Positions 9,138 to 18,102 of a DNA stretch of 64,000 bases are shown here, one piece after another. The notes beneath the pieces are model-generated. The model was given only the letters and a program-made list of their open reading frames with translations, had not been told where the DNA came from and made no database searches. A program made the position numbers and the translations under genes. Origin of the DNA: Bacteroidota bacterium (GTDB taxonomy: Bacteria > Bacteroidota > Bacteroidia > UKL13-3); assembly GCA_013298895.1 (NCBI GenBank), contig JAAFJM010000006.1, positions 62,001 through 126,000 of the forward strand, read 5' to 3'. Each line of letters opens with the position of its first letter. Positions within the stretch are counted from its first letter, which is position 1.

Positions 9138-9924
9138 ATAAATTGTCGTATGCATCTCCATACATACCTTCCACATGTTCGTGCATTAATTTACCTTTTT
9201 GTTTCTTGATAAATTTCGATACTTCTGCATCTATATCAGCACTTGCTTTTACTATTGCATCAGCATGTGTAATTCCTGTAATATAAAGCGCGTTGCTATC
9301 AGATTTAGCTAAGGAAGCAACTTGTTTATTATCAATTTCGTTTAGGCCAGCCTTACGAGCAAAATCTTTTCCTAAATTTTCTTCAAATTGATTTTCGAAA
9401 ACTGAATATACAACTTTTGCATTTCTAAATACAGGCTCATCCTTGTATATAGTTTTCAAATACAATGGGATTAAGCTTGTCATCCAACCTTGACAGTGAA
9501 TAATATCGGGCTGCCAACCTAATTTTTTAACAGTTTCTAAAGCTCCTTTACAAAAGAAAATGGTGCGTTCATCATTATCATTATAAAAAACATTTTTATC
9601 ATTAGCAAAAACAAACTTACGATGAAAATAATCTTCATTATCTAAAAAGTAAACTTGCATTTTAGCTTCCTGAAGAGATGCTACTTTAATTGTTAGTGGG
9701 TTATCGTTATCATCAATGGTAATATTGATACCTGACAAGCGAACCACTTCGTGTAATTTATTTCGTCTTTCATTGATACAGCCAAAACGAGGCATCAAAA
9801 CACGTATTTCATTGTTTTTTTCCTGAATTGCTTGTGGTAATCTTCTTGCTAATTCGCCAACATTGGTTACTTGCAAGTAGGGTGTCATTTCTGATGAAAT
9901 AAAAAGAACTTTTTTCTTAGCCAT
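9109..9924 (-). CDS. glycogen/starch synthase, GT5 catalytic N-domain only
   Basis: The protein opens KKVLFISSEMTPYLQVTNVGEL, matching the GT5 start where the ADP-glucose-binding K-x-G-G-L motif would lie; here the motif is degraded to TNVGEL. It continues with EIRVLMPRFG, QVYFLDNEDYFHRK, IIHCQGWMTSLIPLYL. At 271 residues it covers only the first of the two Rossmann domains of a normal GlgA (about 480), ending just after a GITHADAIVK-like segment. This short form is common in Bacteroidota beside DUF4270 genes. Without the C-terminal GT1 domain it is unlikely to be an ordinary synthase; it may be regulatory or need a partner. The gene is divergent from panC. Confidence 0.78.
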   Translation of the reverse strand: MAKKKVLFISSEMTPYLQVTNVGELARRLPQAIQEKNNEIRVLMPRFGCINERRNKLHEVVRLSGINITIDDNDNPLTIKVASLQEAKMQVYFLDNEDYFHRKFVFANDKNVFYNDNDERTIFFCKGALETVKKLGWQPDIIHCQGWMTSLIPLYLKTIYKDEPVFRNAKVVYSVFENQFEENLGKDFARKAGLNEIDNKQVASLAKSDSNALYITGITHADAIVKASADIDAEVSKFIKKQKGKLMHEHVEGMYGDAYDNLYEELLQVQN

Positions 9925-9952
9925 ACTAAAATTTACTTTTTAAAAAAGTATG

Positions 9953-9960
9953 CAAATTTA
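9953..9960 (-). promoter_or_regulatory. putative -7 box for the GT5 synthase gene
   Basis: TAAATTTG on the minus strand fits the Bacteroidota -7 consensus TAnnTTTG and lies 28 nt before the ATG. I see no TTTG at the -33 distance. The box lies just inside the longer panC reading frame, which supports the later panC start. Confidence 0.35.
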
Positions 9961-10039
9961 CGATAATGTTAATATATTGATTAATATTGGAGGCAAAAAA
10001 ATTAGTAAAAATAGACAACGTGCTGTAAATCAAACTCAA

Positions 10040-10891
10040 GTGATTGTATTTAAAACCATAAATGAGCTTAAAAACTACCTAAATGACCAAAAAGGTAGTG
10101 GAAAAACCCTAGGATTTGTTCCCACAATGGGCGCATTACATCAAGGACATATTTCATTAATTCAAAAATCTTTAACCCAAACTGACATCACAATTTGCAG
10201 TATTTTTGTTAATCCTACACAATTTAACAATTCTATAGATTTAGAAAAATATCCGCGAACAACAGCCGAAGATATGAAACTTTTAGCTGCTGCTAATTGC
10301 GATGTACTTTTCATACCAAGTGTTTTGGAAATGTATCCCAATGGTCAAATCAAAAATACAGAAGATTACGGTTCCATTACCACCCTATTTGAAGGAGAAA
10401 AAAGACCTGGTCATTTTGATGGTGTGATAACTATTGTTTCACGTTTTTTTGAAATTATTAATCCTAATCAAACTTTTTTTGGTCAGAAGGATTACCAACA
10501 ATGCATGGTTGTTGCTGAACTTATAAACCGACATTTTAAAACAATCAAACTTTGTATTGAACCAACTGTAAGGCAAAATGATGGGCTAGCCATGAGTAGC
10601 AGAAATTCTCGTTTAAACAAATCTGAATTGCTTGAAGCATTGGCTATTTCAAAAGCTTTGTTCTATGTTAAAGAAAATTGGGGAAGTTATGAAATCAATG
10701 ATCTCTTACATGAGGCAAGAAATATTATTCAATCCGCAGGAATTCTAAAAATAGAATATTTTGAAATTTGCCATAAAATAACTTTGGAAAGACTTTCGGG
10801 ACATTCGAACCAATACGATGACGCTGTTGTTGTAACTGCTGTTTTTTGTGGAGATGTAAGATTAATTGACAATTTAATTGTTTACAAGTAA
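10040..10891 (+). CDS. panC: pantoate--beta-alanine ligase (pantothenate synthetase)
   Basis: PanC joins pantoate and beta-alanine with ATP to give pantothenate, the CoA precursor. Motifs: FVPTMGALHQGHISLI (HIGH-like site), IFVNPTQFN, YPRT, GHFDGV, FFGQKDYQQ and LAMSSRN. The length of 283 residues from GTG 10040 matches the family. The ORF can extend to ATG 9950, but the extra 30 residues look non-coding and would overlap the synthase promoter, so I prefer GTG (VIVFKTINEL). It is divergent from the GT5 gene and leads a plus-strand series with the lipoprotein, NUDIX and hemW genes. Confidence 0.95.
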   Translation: MIVFKTINELKNYLNDQKGSGKTLGFVPTMGALHQGHISLIQKSLTQTDITICSIFVNPTQFNNSIDLEKYPRTTAEDMKLLAAANCDVLFIPSVLEMYPNGQIKNTEDYGSITTLFEGEKRPGHFDGVITIVSRFFEIINPNQTFFGQKDYQQCMVVAELINRHFKTIKLCIEPTVRQNDGLAMSSRNSRLNKSELLEALAISKALFYVKENWGSYEINDLLHEARNIIQSAGILKIEYFEICHKITLERLSGHSNQYDDAVVVTAVFCGDVRLIDNLIVYK

Positions 10892-10941
10892 TATTTAAAT
10901 TTAACTGTCACTCAGTATTTTTGTTACAAACAAATACCGAA

Positions 10942-11703
10942 ATGAAAGTTAAAAACATAGTTATGGCAATTAGTGCTCTATTATTAGCAAGTTGTAGTAA
11001 TAATGCCCCAACTCAATTACCAGATGAAAAGCCAACCATTTATGGCAATTGGCTGCTGGCTAGCCTAATAAATTACGTGGATTCAACTCAAAGCATTTTA
11101 GGGCATAAACAATTTTTTTGTTCTGAGATAATTATTGATAAGAACAGTGATAGCGTTACCATTGTAAATGGCGATTACGAATATTGGAAAACCAAATACG
11201 ATAGCATATCTGAAACCGAAATTTCTCTACAACATTTATCTCACATGCCTCATAGTAATTTATTTTTGACAGATGATAATAAACTGTTGTACTACGATTC
11301 TGCTGCACAAAAAACATTTTACTTCATTAAAGCCGTTAATAATCCAATTGTAAAAACAAATAGCGATTTACCTGCCATGAAGTATGAAATAAATAAACGT
11401 TTATTTGAACATACTTTTATTGATATAGAAACCAATAAATCAATTTCATTTACAGCACTAAATGAAGTTAAAAATGAAAAAGAATTTACTCATTACCAAA
11501 CATTTATTAATAACGATAAGGCTAATATGAGTGAAGATAATTTAATGGAGTGGACCAACCCTAAGACTAAACTCACTAAATTAACCATTTGGAAATTCAA
11601 TGGCGACACTTTGAAAATTTATTCTACAATAAACACTGAATGTAAAGATTGTAAACCATTCTATGAGCGTGGCGTTATTTGGAAATCACTATTAAAAAAA
11701 TAA
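10942..11703 (+). CDS. hypothetical lipoprotein
   Basis: I do not recognise this protein. From ATG 10942 it has a short lipoprotein signal, MKVKNIVMAISALLLASC, with lipobox LLASC and Cys18; the track start at 10921 is a TTG that adds a hydrophilic stretch. The 253-residue body has a YGNWLLASL segment that recalls lipocalin-like domains, several Lys/Asp-rich turns, and a cysteine pair near the end (ECKDCKPF). It lies 50 nt after panC and 6 nt before the NUDIX gene, so it is probably co-transcribed with both. Likely exported and membrane-anchored; role unknown. Confidence 0.75.
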   Translation: MKVKNIVMAISALLLASCSNNAPTQLPDEKPTIYGNWLLASLINYVDSTQSILGHKQFFCSEIIIDKNSDSVTIVNGDYEYWKTKYDSISETEISLQHLSHMPHSNLFLTDDNKLLYYDSAAQKTFYFIKAVNNPIVKTNSDLPAMKYEINKRLFEHTFIDIETNKSISFTALNEVKNEKEFTHYQTFINNDKANMSEDNLMEWTNPKTKLTKLTIWKFNGDTLKIYSTINTECKDCKPFYERGVIWKSLLKK

Positions 11704-11709
11704 GCTGAT

Positions 11710-12255
11710 ATGATAGATGAAAAGTTGAATCCTTGGAAAACCAAGAGCATAAAAACTGTTTACGAAAACAATTGGATTGAGGTAGAACATCATGAAGTTT
11801 TAAATCCAAGTGGTAATGATGGTATTTATGGAAAAGTTCATTTTAAAAATTTAGCTATTGGTATTATTCCTCTTGATGAAAACAATAATACATGGTTAGT
11901 TGGTCAATACAGGTACCCATTAAATAAATACAGTTGGGAAATTCCTGAAGGTGGCGGCACAATTGGGATTGAGCCAATAGAAAGTGCAAAACGAGAACTT
12001 TTGGAAGAGTGTGGTCTAGTGGCCAATGAGTGGACAGAAATCCTTCAAATGCATTTGAGCAATTCTGTTAGCGATGAATTAGCCATTATTTATGTGGCTA
12101 AAGGATTAACCCAAAAAGAAGCTGAACCTGAAGATACAGAGCAATTACAAATAAGAAAACTACCCTTTAATCAGGTCTTTGAAATGGTGATGAATGGTGA
12201 AATTACCGATAGCATGAGTGTAGCTGCCATATTAAAACTTAAACTATTAATGTAA
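11710..12255 (+). CDS. NUDIX hydrolase (ADP-ribose pyrophosphatase-like)
   Basis: A 181-residue NUDIX protein. The box region reads WEIPEGGGTIGIEPIESAKRELLEECG, with the catalytic REL-EE-G core intact. Compared with the consensus, the first Glu position holds Ile; the same GGG-type variant is common in a subfamily of ADP-ribose/NDP-sugar hydrolases. The N-terminal half (VHFKNLAIGIIPLDENN, WLVGQYRYPL) also fits that subfamily. It probably hydrolyses a nucleoside-diphosphate sugar in the cytosol. It begins 6 nt after the lipoprotein gene and precedes hemW by 61 nt. Family secure, substrate inferred. Confidence 0.9.
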   Translation: MIDEKLNPWKTKSIKTVYENNWIEVEHHEVLNPSGNDGIYGKVHFKNLAIGIIPLDENNNTWLVGQYRYPLNKYSWEIPEGGGTIGIEPIESAKRELLEECGLVANEWTEILQMHLSNSVSDELAIIYVAKGLTQKEAEPEDTEQLQIRKLPFNQVFEMVMNGEITDSMSVAAILKLKLLM

Positions 12256-12316
12256 TTACTTTTTTACTAATACAAACCTTACCAAAATAAAATTACATAA
12301 AAAATTTAAAACTCTT

Positions 12317-13444
12317 TTGTCGGGCATTTATATACATATTCCTTTTTGTAAGCAGGCTTGCTACTATTGTAATTTTCATTTTTCTACTCAATTAAAAACC
12401 ATGGATGAAATGGTAAATGCCATTTGCCATGAAATAGATTTACGATATTCTTATTTAGCCGAAACCGAATTGCAAAGCATTTATTTTGGGGGAGGAACGC
12501 CAAGTTTATTGAGTAATGCTCATTTGAGCCAAATTTTCGAAACCATAAAAAAGTATTTTACCATAACTAAAGGTGCCGAAATCACTCTAGAGGCTAATCC
12601 TGACGATTTAACCGAAGAGAAACTTTTGGCTTTAAAGCAAACACCAATTAATAGGTTAAGCATTGGGGTGCAAAGTTTTTTTGATGCAGATTTAAAATGG
12701 ATGAACCGCGCCCACAATGCTAACCAAGCTCAGCAAGCCATTACTTTTGCTAAACAAATTGGTTTTCATAACATTACCATTGATTTAATTTATGGAACTC
12801 CTGGTTTAACCAATCATAATTGGTTAACAAATATTGAAACCGCTATTGGTTTAGGTGTAAATCATGTAAGCAGTTATGCTTTAACGGTAGAGCCAAAAAC
12901 GGCTTTGGCTTCGTTTATTGAGAAAGGAAAATATACCGAAACCAACGATGAGCAAGCTGCCGAACAATTTGATATTTTGGTAAACACGCTTACCGAAAAT
13001 GGTTTTATACATTACGAAATTAGTAACTTTGGTAAATCAGGATTTTTAGCTGTTCATAATAGCAATTATTGGAAAGGCAAACATTATCTTGGAATTGGTC
13101 CATCGGCACACTCTTTTAATACCAAATCGCGCAGTTGGAATGTGGCTAATAATCAGCAATACATAAAAGCATTGCAAAGCAATTATTGCGAAGCAACTGA
13201 AGAAATACTTAGCCTTAACGACCAAATAAATGAGTATATTATGACTGGTTTGCGCACCATTTGGGGCTGCGATTTAAAGTATATCGAAACCCAATTTGGA
13301 GCCGATCAAGTATTGCGAATTATTAAATCAGCTGAAAAATTTATTGCGCAGCAATTATTAATAATTGAAAATAATGTGCTAAAAACTACAGCTAAAGGTA
13401 AGTTTTTGGCCGATGGTTTGGCCGCAGATTTATTCATTATATAA
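12317..13444 (+). CDS. hemW: radical SAM heme chaperone HemW
   Basis: The protein begins SGIYIHIPFCKQACYYCNFHF, carrying the CxxxCxxC iron-sulfur motif and the following Phe typical of HemW rather than true HemN. It goes on with YFGGGTPSLL, TLEANPDDL, RLSIGVQSF, NITIDLIYGTPG and YEISNFGKSG. 375 residues is the standard length. HemW binds heme and helps insert it into respiratory enzymes. The start must be TTG at 12317 (just before SGIYIH), because no in-frame ATG or GTG precedes the cysteine motif. It follows the NUDIX gene on the same strand. Confidence 0.92.
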   Translation: MSGIYIHIPFCKQACYYCNFHFSTQLKTMDEMVNAICHEIDLRYSYLAETELQSIYFGGGTPSLLSNAHLSQIFETIKKYFTITKGAEITLEANPDDLTEEKLLALKQTPINRLSIGVQSFFDADLKWMNRAHNANQAQQAITFAKQIGFHNITIDLIYGTPGLTNHNWLTNIETAIGLGVNHVSSYALTVEPKTALASFIEKGKYTETNDEQAAEQFDILVNTLTENGFIHYEISNFGKSGFLAVHNSNYWKGKHYLGIGPSAHSFNTKSRSWNVANNQQYIKALQSNYCEATEEILSLNDQINEYIMTGLRTIWGCDLKYIETQFGADQVLRIIKSAEKFIAQQLLIIENNVLKTTAKGKFLADGLAADLFII

Positions 13445-13476
13445 TTTAAAAATAACCTGTCGAGTACACACCTCAT

Positions 13477-13548
13477 ATGGAACTCGTAAAACTAAAGTTA
13501 GGAAAAGCAAATTTATTACCAAATCATCTACATAATTTTGGTGCTTAA
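13477..13548 (+). CDS. possible 23-residue peptide
   Basis: In the 143-bp gap between hemW and the methyltransferase there is a complete small ORF, ATG to TAA, reading MELVKLKLGKANLLPNHLH plus NFGA. Its composition looks protein-like, but there is no clear ribosome-binding site and I do not recognise it. It could be chance or a remnant of a larger gene. Confidence 0.2.
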   Translation: MELVKLKLGKANLLPNHLHNFGA

Positions 13549-13587
13549 ACTATATTTAATTACTATTGTAACAATAATTAAATATCA

Positions 13588-14487
13588 ATGAACGTAAATT
13601 TTGATTGTAACTTATGTGGCTGTAAAGAAGGAAAAACTATTCCTTTTAGATATGCTTTTAAAGATAAATTTTTATGGGGTGTAAAATGTAATAACTGTGA
13701 GTTGGTTTCCATTTGGCCACGCCCTACAGAAGAAGAAATAGTTGAAATGTATGAATCTGACTATTTTACTGGAAACGATAAAGAAACCCATCACATGGAG
13801 GTAGCTTATGTTGATTTACTGGCGGCAGGTGATTATGCTGACGGAGTTGAATATATGAAAAAATATTGCCCAACCGGTAATATTTTAGATGTTGGGTGTG
13901 CTACTGGAAATTTTCTGTATGCATTAAAGAATAATGGTTATAACGTAAAAGGAATAGAACTTTCGAGTTTTGCTGCAGAATTTGGACGGAAAAACTTTGG
14001 AATAGACATTATAAATAAGCCATATGATTTTAAGTTATTAAACACTGAACTACCCGAAAATCATTTTGATGTGGTACTAATGGGCGATGTTTTAGAACAT
14101 TTTACCAATCCAACCGAAGCTATGAAACTTACCTATAAAATTTTAAAACCTGAAGGAGTTGCATTAATTCAATTACCCGGAACACTAAATTTGCTATCAA
14201 GTAAACTAGGCTTTATAGTTTATAAGCTAATCGGCTCTCAAAAAACCATGCATATACCTCCTTTTCATTTAACTGAATTTAATGCAAAAACGGCTAAGCA
14301 AATGTTTAAAGCGTGTGGCTTTAGTAGGGTTATTATCAAAGAAGAGGTTAAACATCCAAGTACTATTCCTTTACGTGGTTCTTTTCTTGAAAACACAGTA
14401 AAATATATTTTCCAACATATCAATTTTCATTTAACTAAATGGTTTGGCATAGCTGGAGATAGAATTATTATTGAAGTTTATAAATAA
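13588..14487 (+). CDS. class I SAM-dependent methyltransferase with N-terminal zinc-ribbon-like motif
   Basis: A 299-residue protein. The N-terminus has paired cysteines (FDCNLCGC and KCNNCELV, residues about 5-37), a treble-clef-like metal site seen in many sugar or small-molecule methyltransferases of this type. The methyltransferase core follows: NILDVGCATGNFLYALK (motif I), VKGIELSSFAAEFG (motif II) and FDVVLMGDVLEHFTNP. The C-terminal region after about residue 205 may hold the acceptor. Its stop codon is directly followed by the ATG of the giant PKD protein, so the two are translationally linked. Substrate unknown; a role in surface glycan synthesis would fit but is speculation. Confidence 0.87.
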   Translation: MNVNFDCNLCGCKEGKTIPFRYAFKDKFLWGVKCNNCELVSIWPRPTEEEIVEMYESDYFTGNDKETHHMEVAYVDLLAAGDYADGVEYMKKYCPTGNILDVGCATGNFLYALKNNGYNVKGIELSSFAAEFGRKNFGIDIINKPYDFKLLNTELPENHFDVVLMGDVLEHFTNPTEAMKLTYKILKPEGVALIQLPGTLNLLSSKLGFIVYKLIGSQKTMHIPPFHLTEFNAKTAKQMFKACGFSRVIIKEEVKHPSTIPLRGSFLENTVKYIFQHINFHLTKWFGIAGDRIIIEVYK

Positions 14488-17400
14488 ATGAAAAGAATGA
14501 AAAGGAATATTATTACAATAATACTTGTTTTATTATGTCAATTTTTATCTGCACAGATAAGTGTCACAATGAGGCCAGATTCAGTTGCAGGTAAAGACGC
14601 TTGGGTTGCTAGCGATTTTTTAAATACAAATTTTAGTAATTATCCAACATTGGGTGCAATCTCTTGGACAAAAAATAATCAAACTGTAGTATTCAACTCA
14701 AGGGGTCTTTTAGAATTTGATTTAAGTACAATACCAAGCTGTGCTGTAATAAATAGCGCAAAGATTAGTCTTTATTGTAATACAACCTCTGACCACACTC
14801 AGTTAAATTCAAGCTTTAGTGGTTCAAATGCAGCTTATTTGCAAAGAATAACTTCCAATTGGAATGAATATTCTGTTACTTGGAATAATCAACCTTCAAC
14901 AACAACTTTAAACCAGGTTTCACTTGCCCAAAGTACAAGCTCAACTCAAAACTATGAAAACATAGATGTTACCAATTTAATTAAAGACATAAAACAAAAC
15001 CCCACAACAAGTTTTGGATTAATGTTAAAGCTACAAACAGAGGCTTATTACCGAAGTTTTATTATGTCAACTTCAGACCATGCTGATAGCACCAAATGGC
15101 CTAAGTTAGTAATTGATTATACCAGTCCTCCATTAACAAATAATACAATTAATATTTCTCAAAATACTTTTTGTGCTGGCATTTTGTACCCTTCAATAAC
15201 AGGCTCAATTCCAATTGGTGGCGATGGTACATTTTCCTACAATTGGATTGTTTCAACAACAAATGCAAATGAAGGCTTTTCAAATGCAGGAGGAGTTAAT
15301 AATTTACAAAACTACACCCCAATTAATCTAAACGTTAATACGTGGTTTAAAAGAATAACTTATTCATGTGGATCTATAGATACTTCTGAGGCTATTGCAT
15401 TAACTATTTTACCAAAACCAATAACTAGTTTTAGCATAAACAATAATGCTCAGTGTTTAGCTGGAAATAATTTTATATTAACAGATAACACTAGCTTTTC
15501 AGGTATTGGAGGATATACTCGCTTGTGGAATTTAGGAAATGGAAGTACAGACACATCTAGCTTGGCCAATTTAAGCAAGAGTTACAATACCTCAGGAAGT
15601 TACACTATTAAACTACTAACAATTGGAAACAATGGTTGTAAAGATTCATTAACACAATCAGTAACAACAGGAGTTAAACCAATTGCAGGATTTACCATTA
15701 ATAGCAGCAATCAATGTTTAAATAATAATAACTTTACCTTTACCGATACTTCAATGGTGAATAGTGGTACTTTAACTCGTGTTTGGAATTTGGGTTCTCT
15801 CAATAATACATCAACATTAGTAAGTACAAATAAAACATTTACTCTAGCAGGAAACTATACTATAAAATTAATATCAAACAACCTTGGTTGCAGAGATACT
15901 ATAACTAAAACTGTTTCAGTGTTTCCAAATGCTAAAATTGGATTTTATAGTAATAATGGAACACAATGTTTAAATGGAAACAACTTTGTTTTTAATGATA
16001 CCTCATCAGTTTCAAATGGAACTTTAACACGAAACTGGGATTTTGGTAACAATACTTTCGATAATTCAAGCATAGCTTTTGTAAATTATACTACGCCTAA
16101 TTCTTATCCCGTAAAATTAGTAGTAATAACCAATAATGGCTGCAAAGATTCATTAATTAAAACAGTAAATGTAATCTCCAATCCAAATGTTGGATTTATG
16201 TTAAATAATTCAGAACAATGTATAAATGGTAATAATTTTATTTTTACTGATACCTCAAAAACAACAAATGGTAATTTATCAAGAACTTGGAACTTTGGAA
16301 CAGGAGTAAACGACATTTCTTCAAATATTAATCCAAGCAAAACCTATACCAATAGCGGCATTTATCAAGTTAAATTATTAGTAAACAATAATGGCTGTAA
16401 AGATTCTATTACTAAATCAATAACAGTATTTCCCAAGCCAGTAGTTGGTTTTATAATAAATAATACCACGCAATGCTTAAAGGGAAATAATTTTATTTTT
16501 AATGATACCTCTTCAATTAGTGCTGGAAATTATACCCGAAATTGGAGCTTTGGTAATGGTACTTTTGCCACTTCAAGTGGAGTAAATACTACCTATGAAA
16601 ATGCAAACAATTACTCCATTAAATTAGTTATTACAAGTAATAATGGCTGTAAAGATTCATTAAGTAAATTGATAATTGTAAATGCTAACCCAATTGCAGG
16701 ATTTACAATTAATAACAAAAGTCAATGTTTGGTTGGAAACAGTTTTTCATTTATAGATACATCAATAACAACAAATGGAAATTTACAGCGCCTTTGGAAT
16801 TTCGGAAACAATGAAAGTTCTAATTCAATCAATCCTAATAAATCATATACTGAAGCTAATGTTTACAATGTAAAACTAGTAATTACTGCAAGTAATGGTT
16901 GTAAAGACTCGGTAGTAAATACTGTTAGCGTTAACCCTAAACCTACTGTTGGTTTTACCGTTAATAACTATTCACAATGTTTAAAAGGCAATAATTTTAT
17001 TTTCAATGATACTTCGGTAATAAGCAACAGGGAAACACTAACAAGTAGTTGGGATTTTGGAGATACTAGTTTTGCAACTGCCAAAACTTTTAGTAAAAGC
17101 TATGGTAATTTGAATAATTATGTTGTTAAATTATTGGTAACAAGTGCTAATAATTGTAAAGATTCATTATCCAAAATTGTAACACTAAATCCTTCTACAA
17201 CTGCAATGATTAGTGCTAATGGTAAAACCGATTTTTGTCAAGGTGAAAACGTATTGTTAATTGCTAATTCAGGCAATGGCTTAAGCTACAATTGGCTTAA
17301 TAATGGTGTTAAAATAATTAATGAATTAAATTCAACTTTAACTGCTAATACCAATGGAGTGCATAAAGCTGTTGTTACAAATTCATTTGGATGTAAAGAT

Positions 17401-17937
17401 ACTTCAAATCCTTTAAATATAATTGTAAATTCAATTCCAAATATTGGAAATATTAATGGTATAGTTAATGCAAATACGAACGATACATTTACTTATTTTG
17501 TAACTCCACAATCGGGTTTTGGTTATACTTGGTATGCTATTAATGGAACTATTTTAAACGGACAAGGAAACAATTTGGTTAAAGTTAAATGGTCTAATTT
17601 AGGTTCAGGAAATTTAAAAGTATTGGTGTCAAATGCTAAACTTTGTTTAGATTCTTCTAAAATAAATGTTTCAATTTTAAACACAGGAATTAGCGATTTA
17701 TTGGCAACAAATTTTACAGTTTTTCCCAATCCAACCAAATCAATTTTAACAATTAATAGCAACAATATTTTAGTAGGTAATAAATTTACCATTACTAATT
17801 TAATAGGTCAGGTAATCATTACAGGTAAATTAAACCTTGATGAGACTATTGTAAATACTGAATCTTTAGCTATTGGAATGTATTTGCTCAGTATTGAAGG
17901 AGTAAATAAACAAGCTATAAAGATTATTAAAGAATAG
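14488..17937 (+). CDS. secreted PKD-repeat protein with DNRLRE domain and T9SS sorting domain
   Basis: An 1149-residue surface protein. Residues 1-22 are a signal peptide (NIITIILVLLCQFLSAQ). Residues about 23-211 look like a DNRLRE/disaggregatase-related domain (SRGLLEFDLSTIP, ITSNWNEYSVTWNNQPS, SFGLMLK). Then come seven PKD-like units of about 84 residues, each starting near QCL-GNNF and ending with NNGCKDSL, followed by an Ig-like unit (SYNWLNNGVKII) and a PKD-like spacer. The end (NFTVFPNPTKSILTINSNN...GMYLLSIEGVNKQAIKIIKE) is a type A T9SS domain. Likely an adhesin or fibre-forming surface protein; no catalytic site is visible. It abuts the methyltransferase with zero spacing. Confidence 0.87.
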   Translation: MKRMKRNIITIILVLLCQFLSAQISVTMRPDSVAGKDAWVASDFLNTNFSNYPTLGAISWTKNNQTVVFNSRGLLEFDLSTIPSCAVINSAKISLYCNTTSDHTQLNSSFSGSNAAYLQRITSNWNEYSVTWNNQPSTTTLNQVSLAQSTSSTQNYENIDVTNLIKDIKQNPTTSFGLMLKLQTEAYYRSFIMSTSDHADSTKWPKLVIDYTSPPLTNNTINISQNTFCAGILYPSITGSIPIGGDGTFSYNWIVSTTNANEGFSNAGGVNNLQNYTPINLNVNTWFKRITYSCGSIDTSEAIALTILPKPITSFSINNNAQCLAGNNFILTDNTSFSGIGGYTRLWNLGNGSTDTSSLANLSKSYNTSGSYTIKLLTIGNNGCKDSLTQSVTTGVKPIAGFTINSSNQCLNNNNFTFTDTSMVNSGTLTRVWNLGSLNNTSTLVSTNKTFTLAGNYTIKLISNNLGCRDTITKTVSVFPNAKIGFYSNNGTQCLNGNNFVFNDTSSVSNGTLTRNWDFGNNTFDNSSIAFVNYTTPNSYPVKLVVITNNGCKDSLIKTVNVISNPNVGFMLNNSEQCINGNNFIFTDTSKTTNGNLSRTWNFGTGVNDISSNINPSKTYTNSGIYQVKLLVNNNGCKDSITKSITVFPKPVVGFIINNTTQCLKGNNFIFNDTSSISAGNYTRNWSFGNGTFATSSGVNTTYENANNYSIKLVITSNNGCKDSLSKLIIVNANPIAGFTINNKSQCLVGNSFSFIDTSITTNGNLQRLWNFGNNESSNSINPNKSYTEANVYNVKLVITASNGCKDSVVNTVSVNPKPTVGFTVNNYSQCLKGNNFIFNDTSVISNRETLTSSWDFGDTSFATAKTFSKSYGNLNNYVVKLLVTSANNCKDSLSKIVTLNPSTTAMISANGKTDFCQGENVLLIANSGNGLSYNWLNNGVKIINELNSTLTANTNGVHKAVVTNSFGCKDTSNPLNIIVNSIPNIGNINGIVNANTNDTFTYFVTPQSGFGYTWYAINGTILNGQGNNLVKVKWSNLGSGNLKVLVSNAKLCLDSSKINVSILNTGISDLLATNFTVFPNPTKSILTINSNNILVGNKFTITNLIGQVIITGKLNLDETIVNTESLAIGMYLLSIEGVNKQAIKIIKE

Positions 17938-17944
17938 CCATTTA

Positions 17945-17989
17945 GTAAATACCAATTTTAAAGCATATTGTTTTGAAATTGGTATTTAC
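17945..17989 (+). terminator. stem-loop after the PKD-repeat gene
   Basis: A 14-bp perfect stem (GTAAATACCAATTT / AAATTGGTATTTAC) with a 17-nt loop starts 7 nt after the stop codon. It lacks a clean T-run (AATTTGTTTATTT follows), so it may terminate weakly or protect the 3' end. Confidence 0.55.
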
Positions 17990-18033
17990 AATTTGTTTAT
18001 TTCGTTAAAGTTTTACTACCAAATTAATTTTCT

Positions 18034-18041
18034 TACTTTCG
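18034..18041 (+). promoter_or_regulatory. putative -7 box for aspS
   Basis: TACTTTCG, one mismatch from TAnnTTTG, about 60 nt upstream of the aspS ATG. Similar TACTTTCGCAC sequences often precede Bacteroidota genes. No clear -33 partner. Confidence 0.35.
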
Positions 18042-18102
18042 CACCTCATTTAAAAAATCAAAATATTGGCAGCGCTATTATTTTGATTGAATTTACACGA
18101 TT

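Noticed and set aside
15430-17200. CRISPR array suspected from regular repetition
   Set aside because: Units are about 250 bp, diverged and in one open frame: protein domain repeats, not CRISPR. The same holds for 39.4-42.5 kb.
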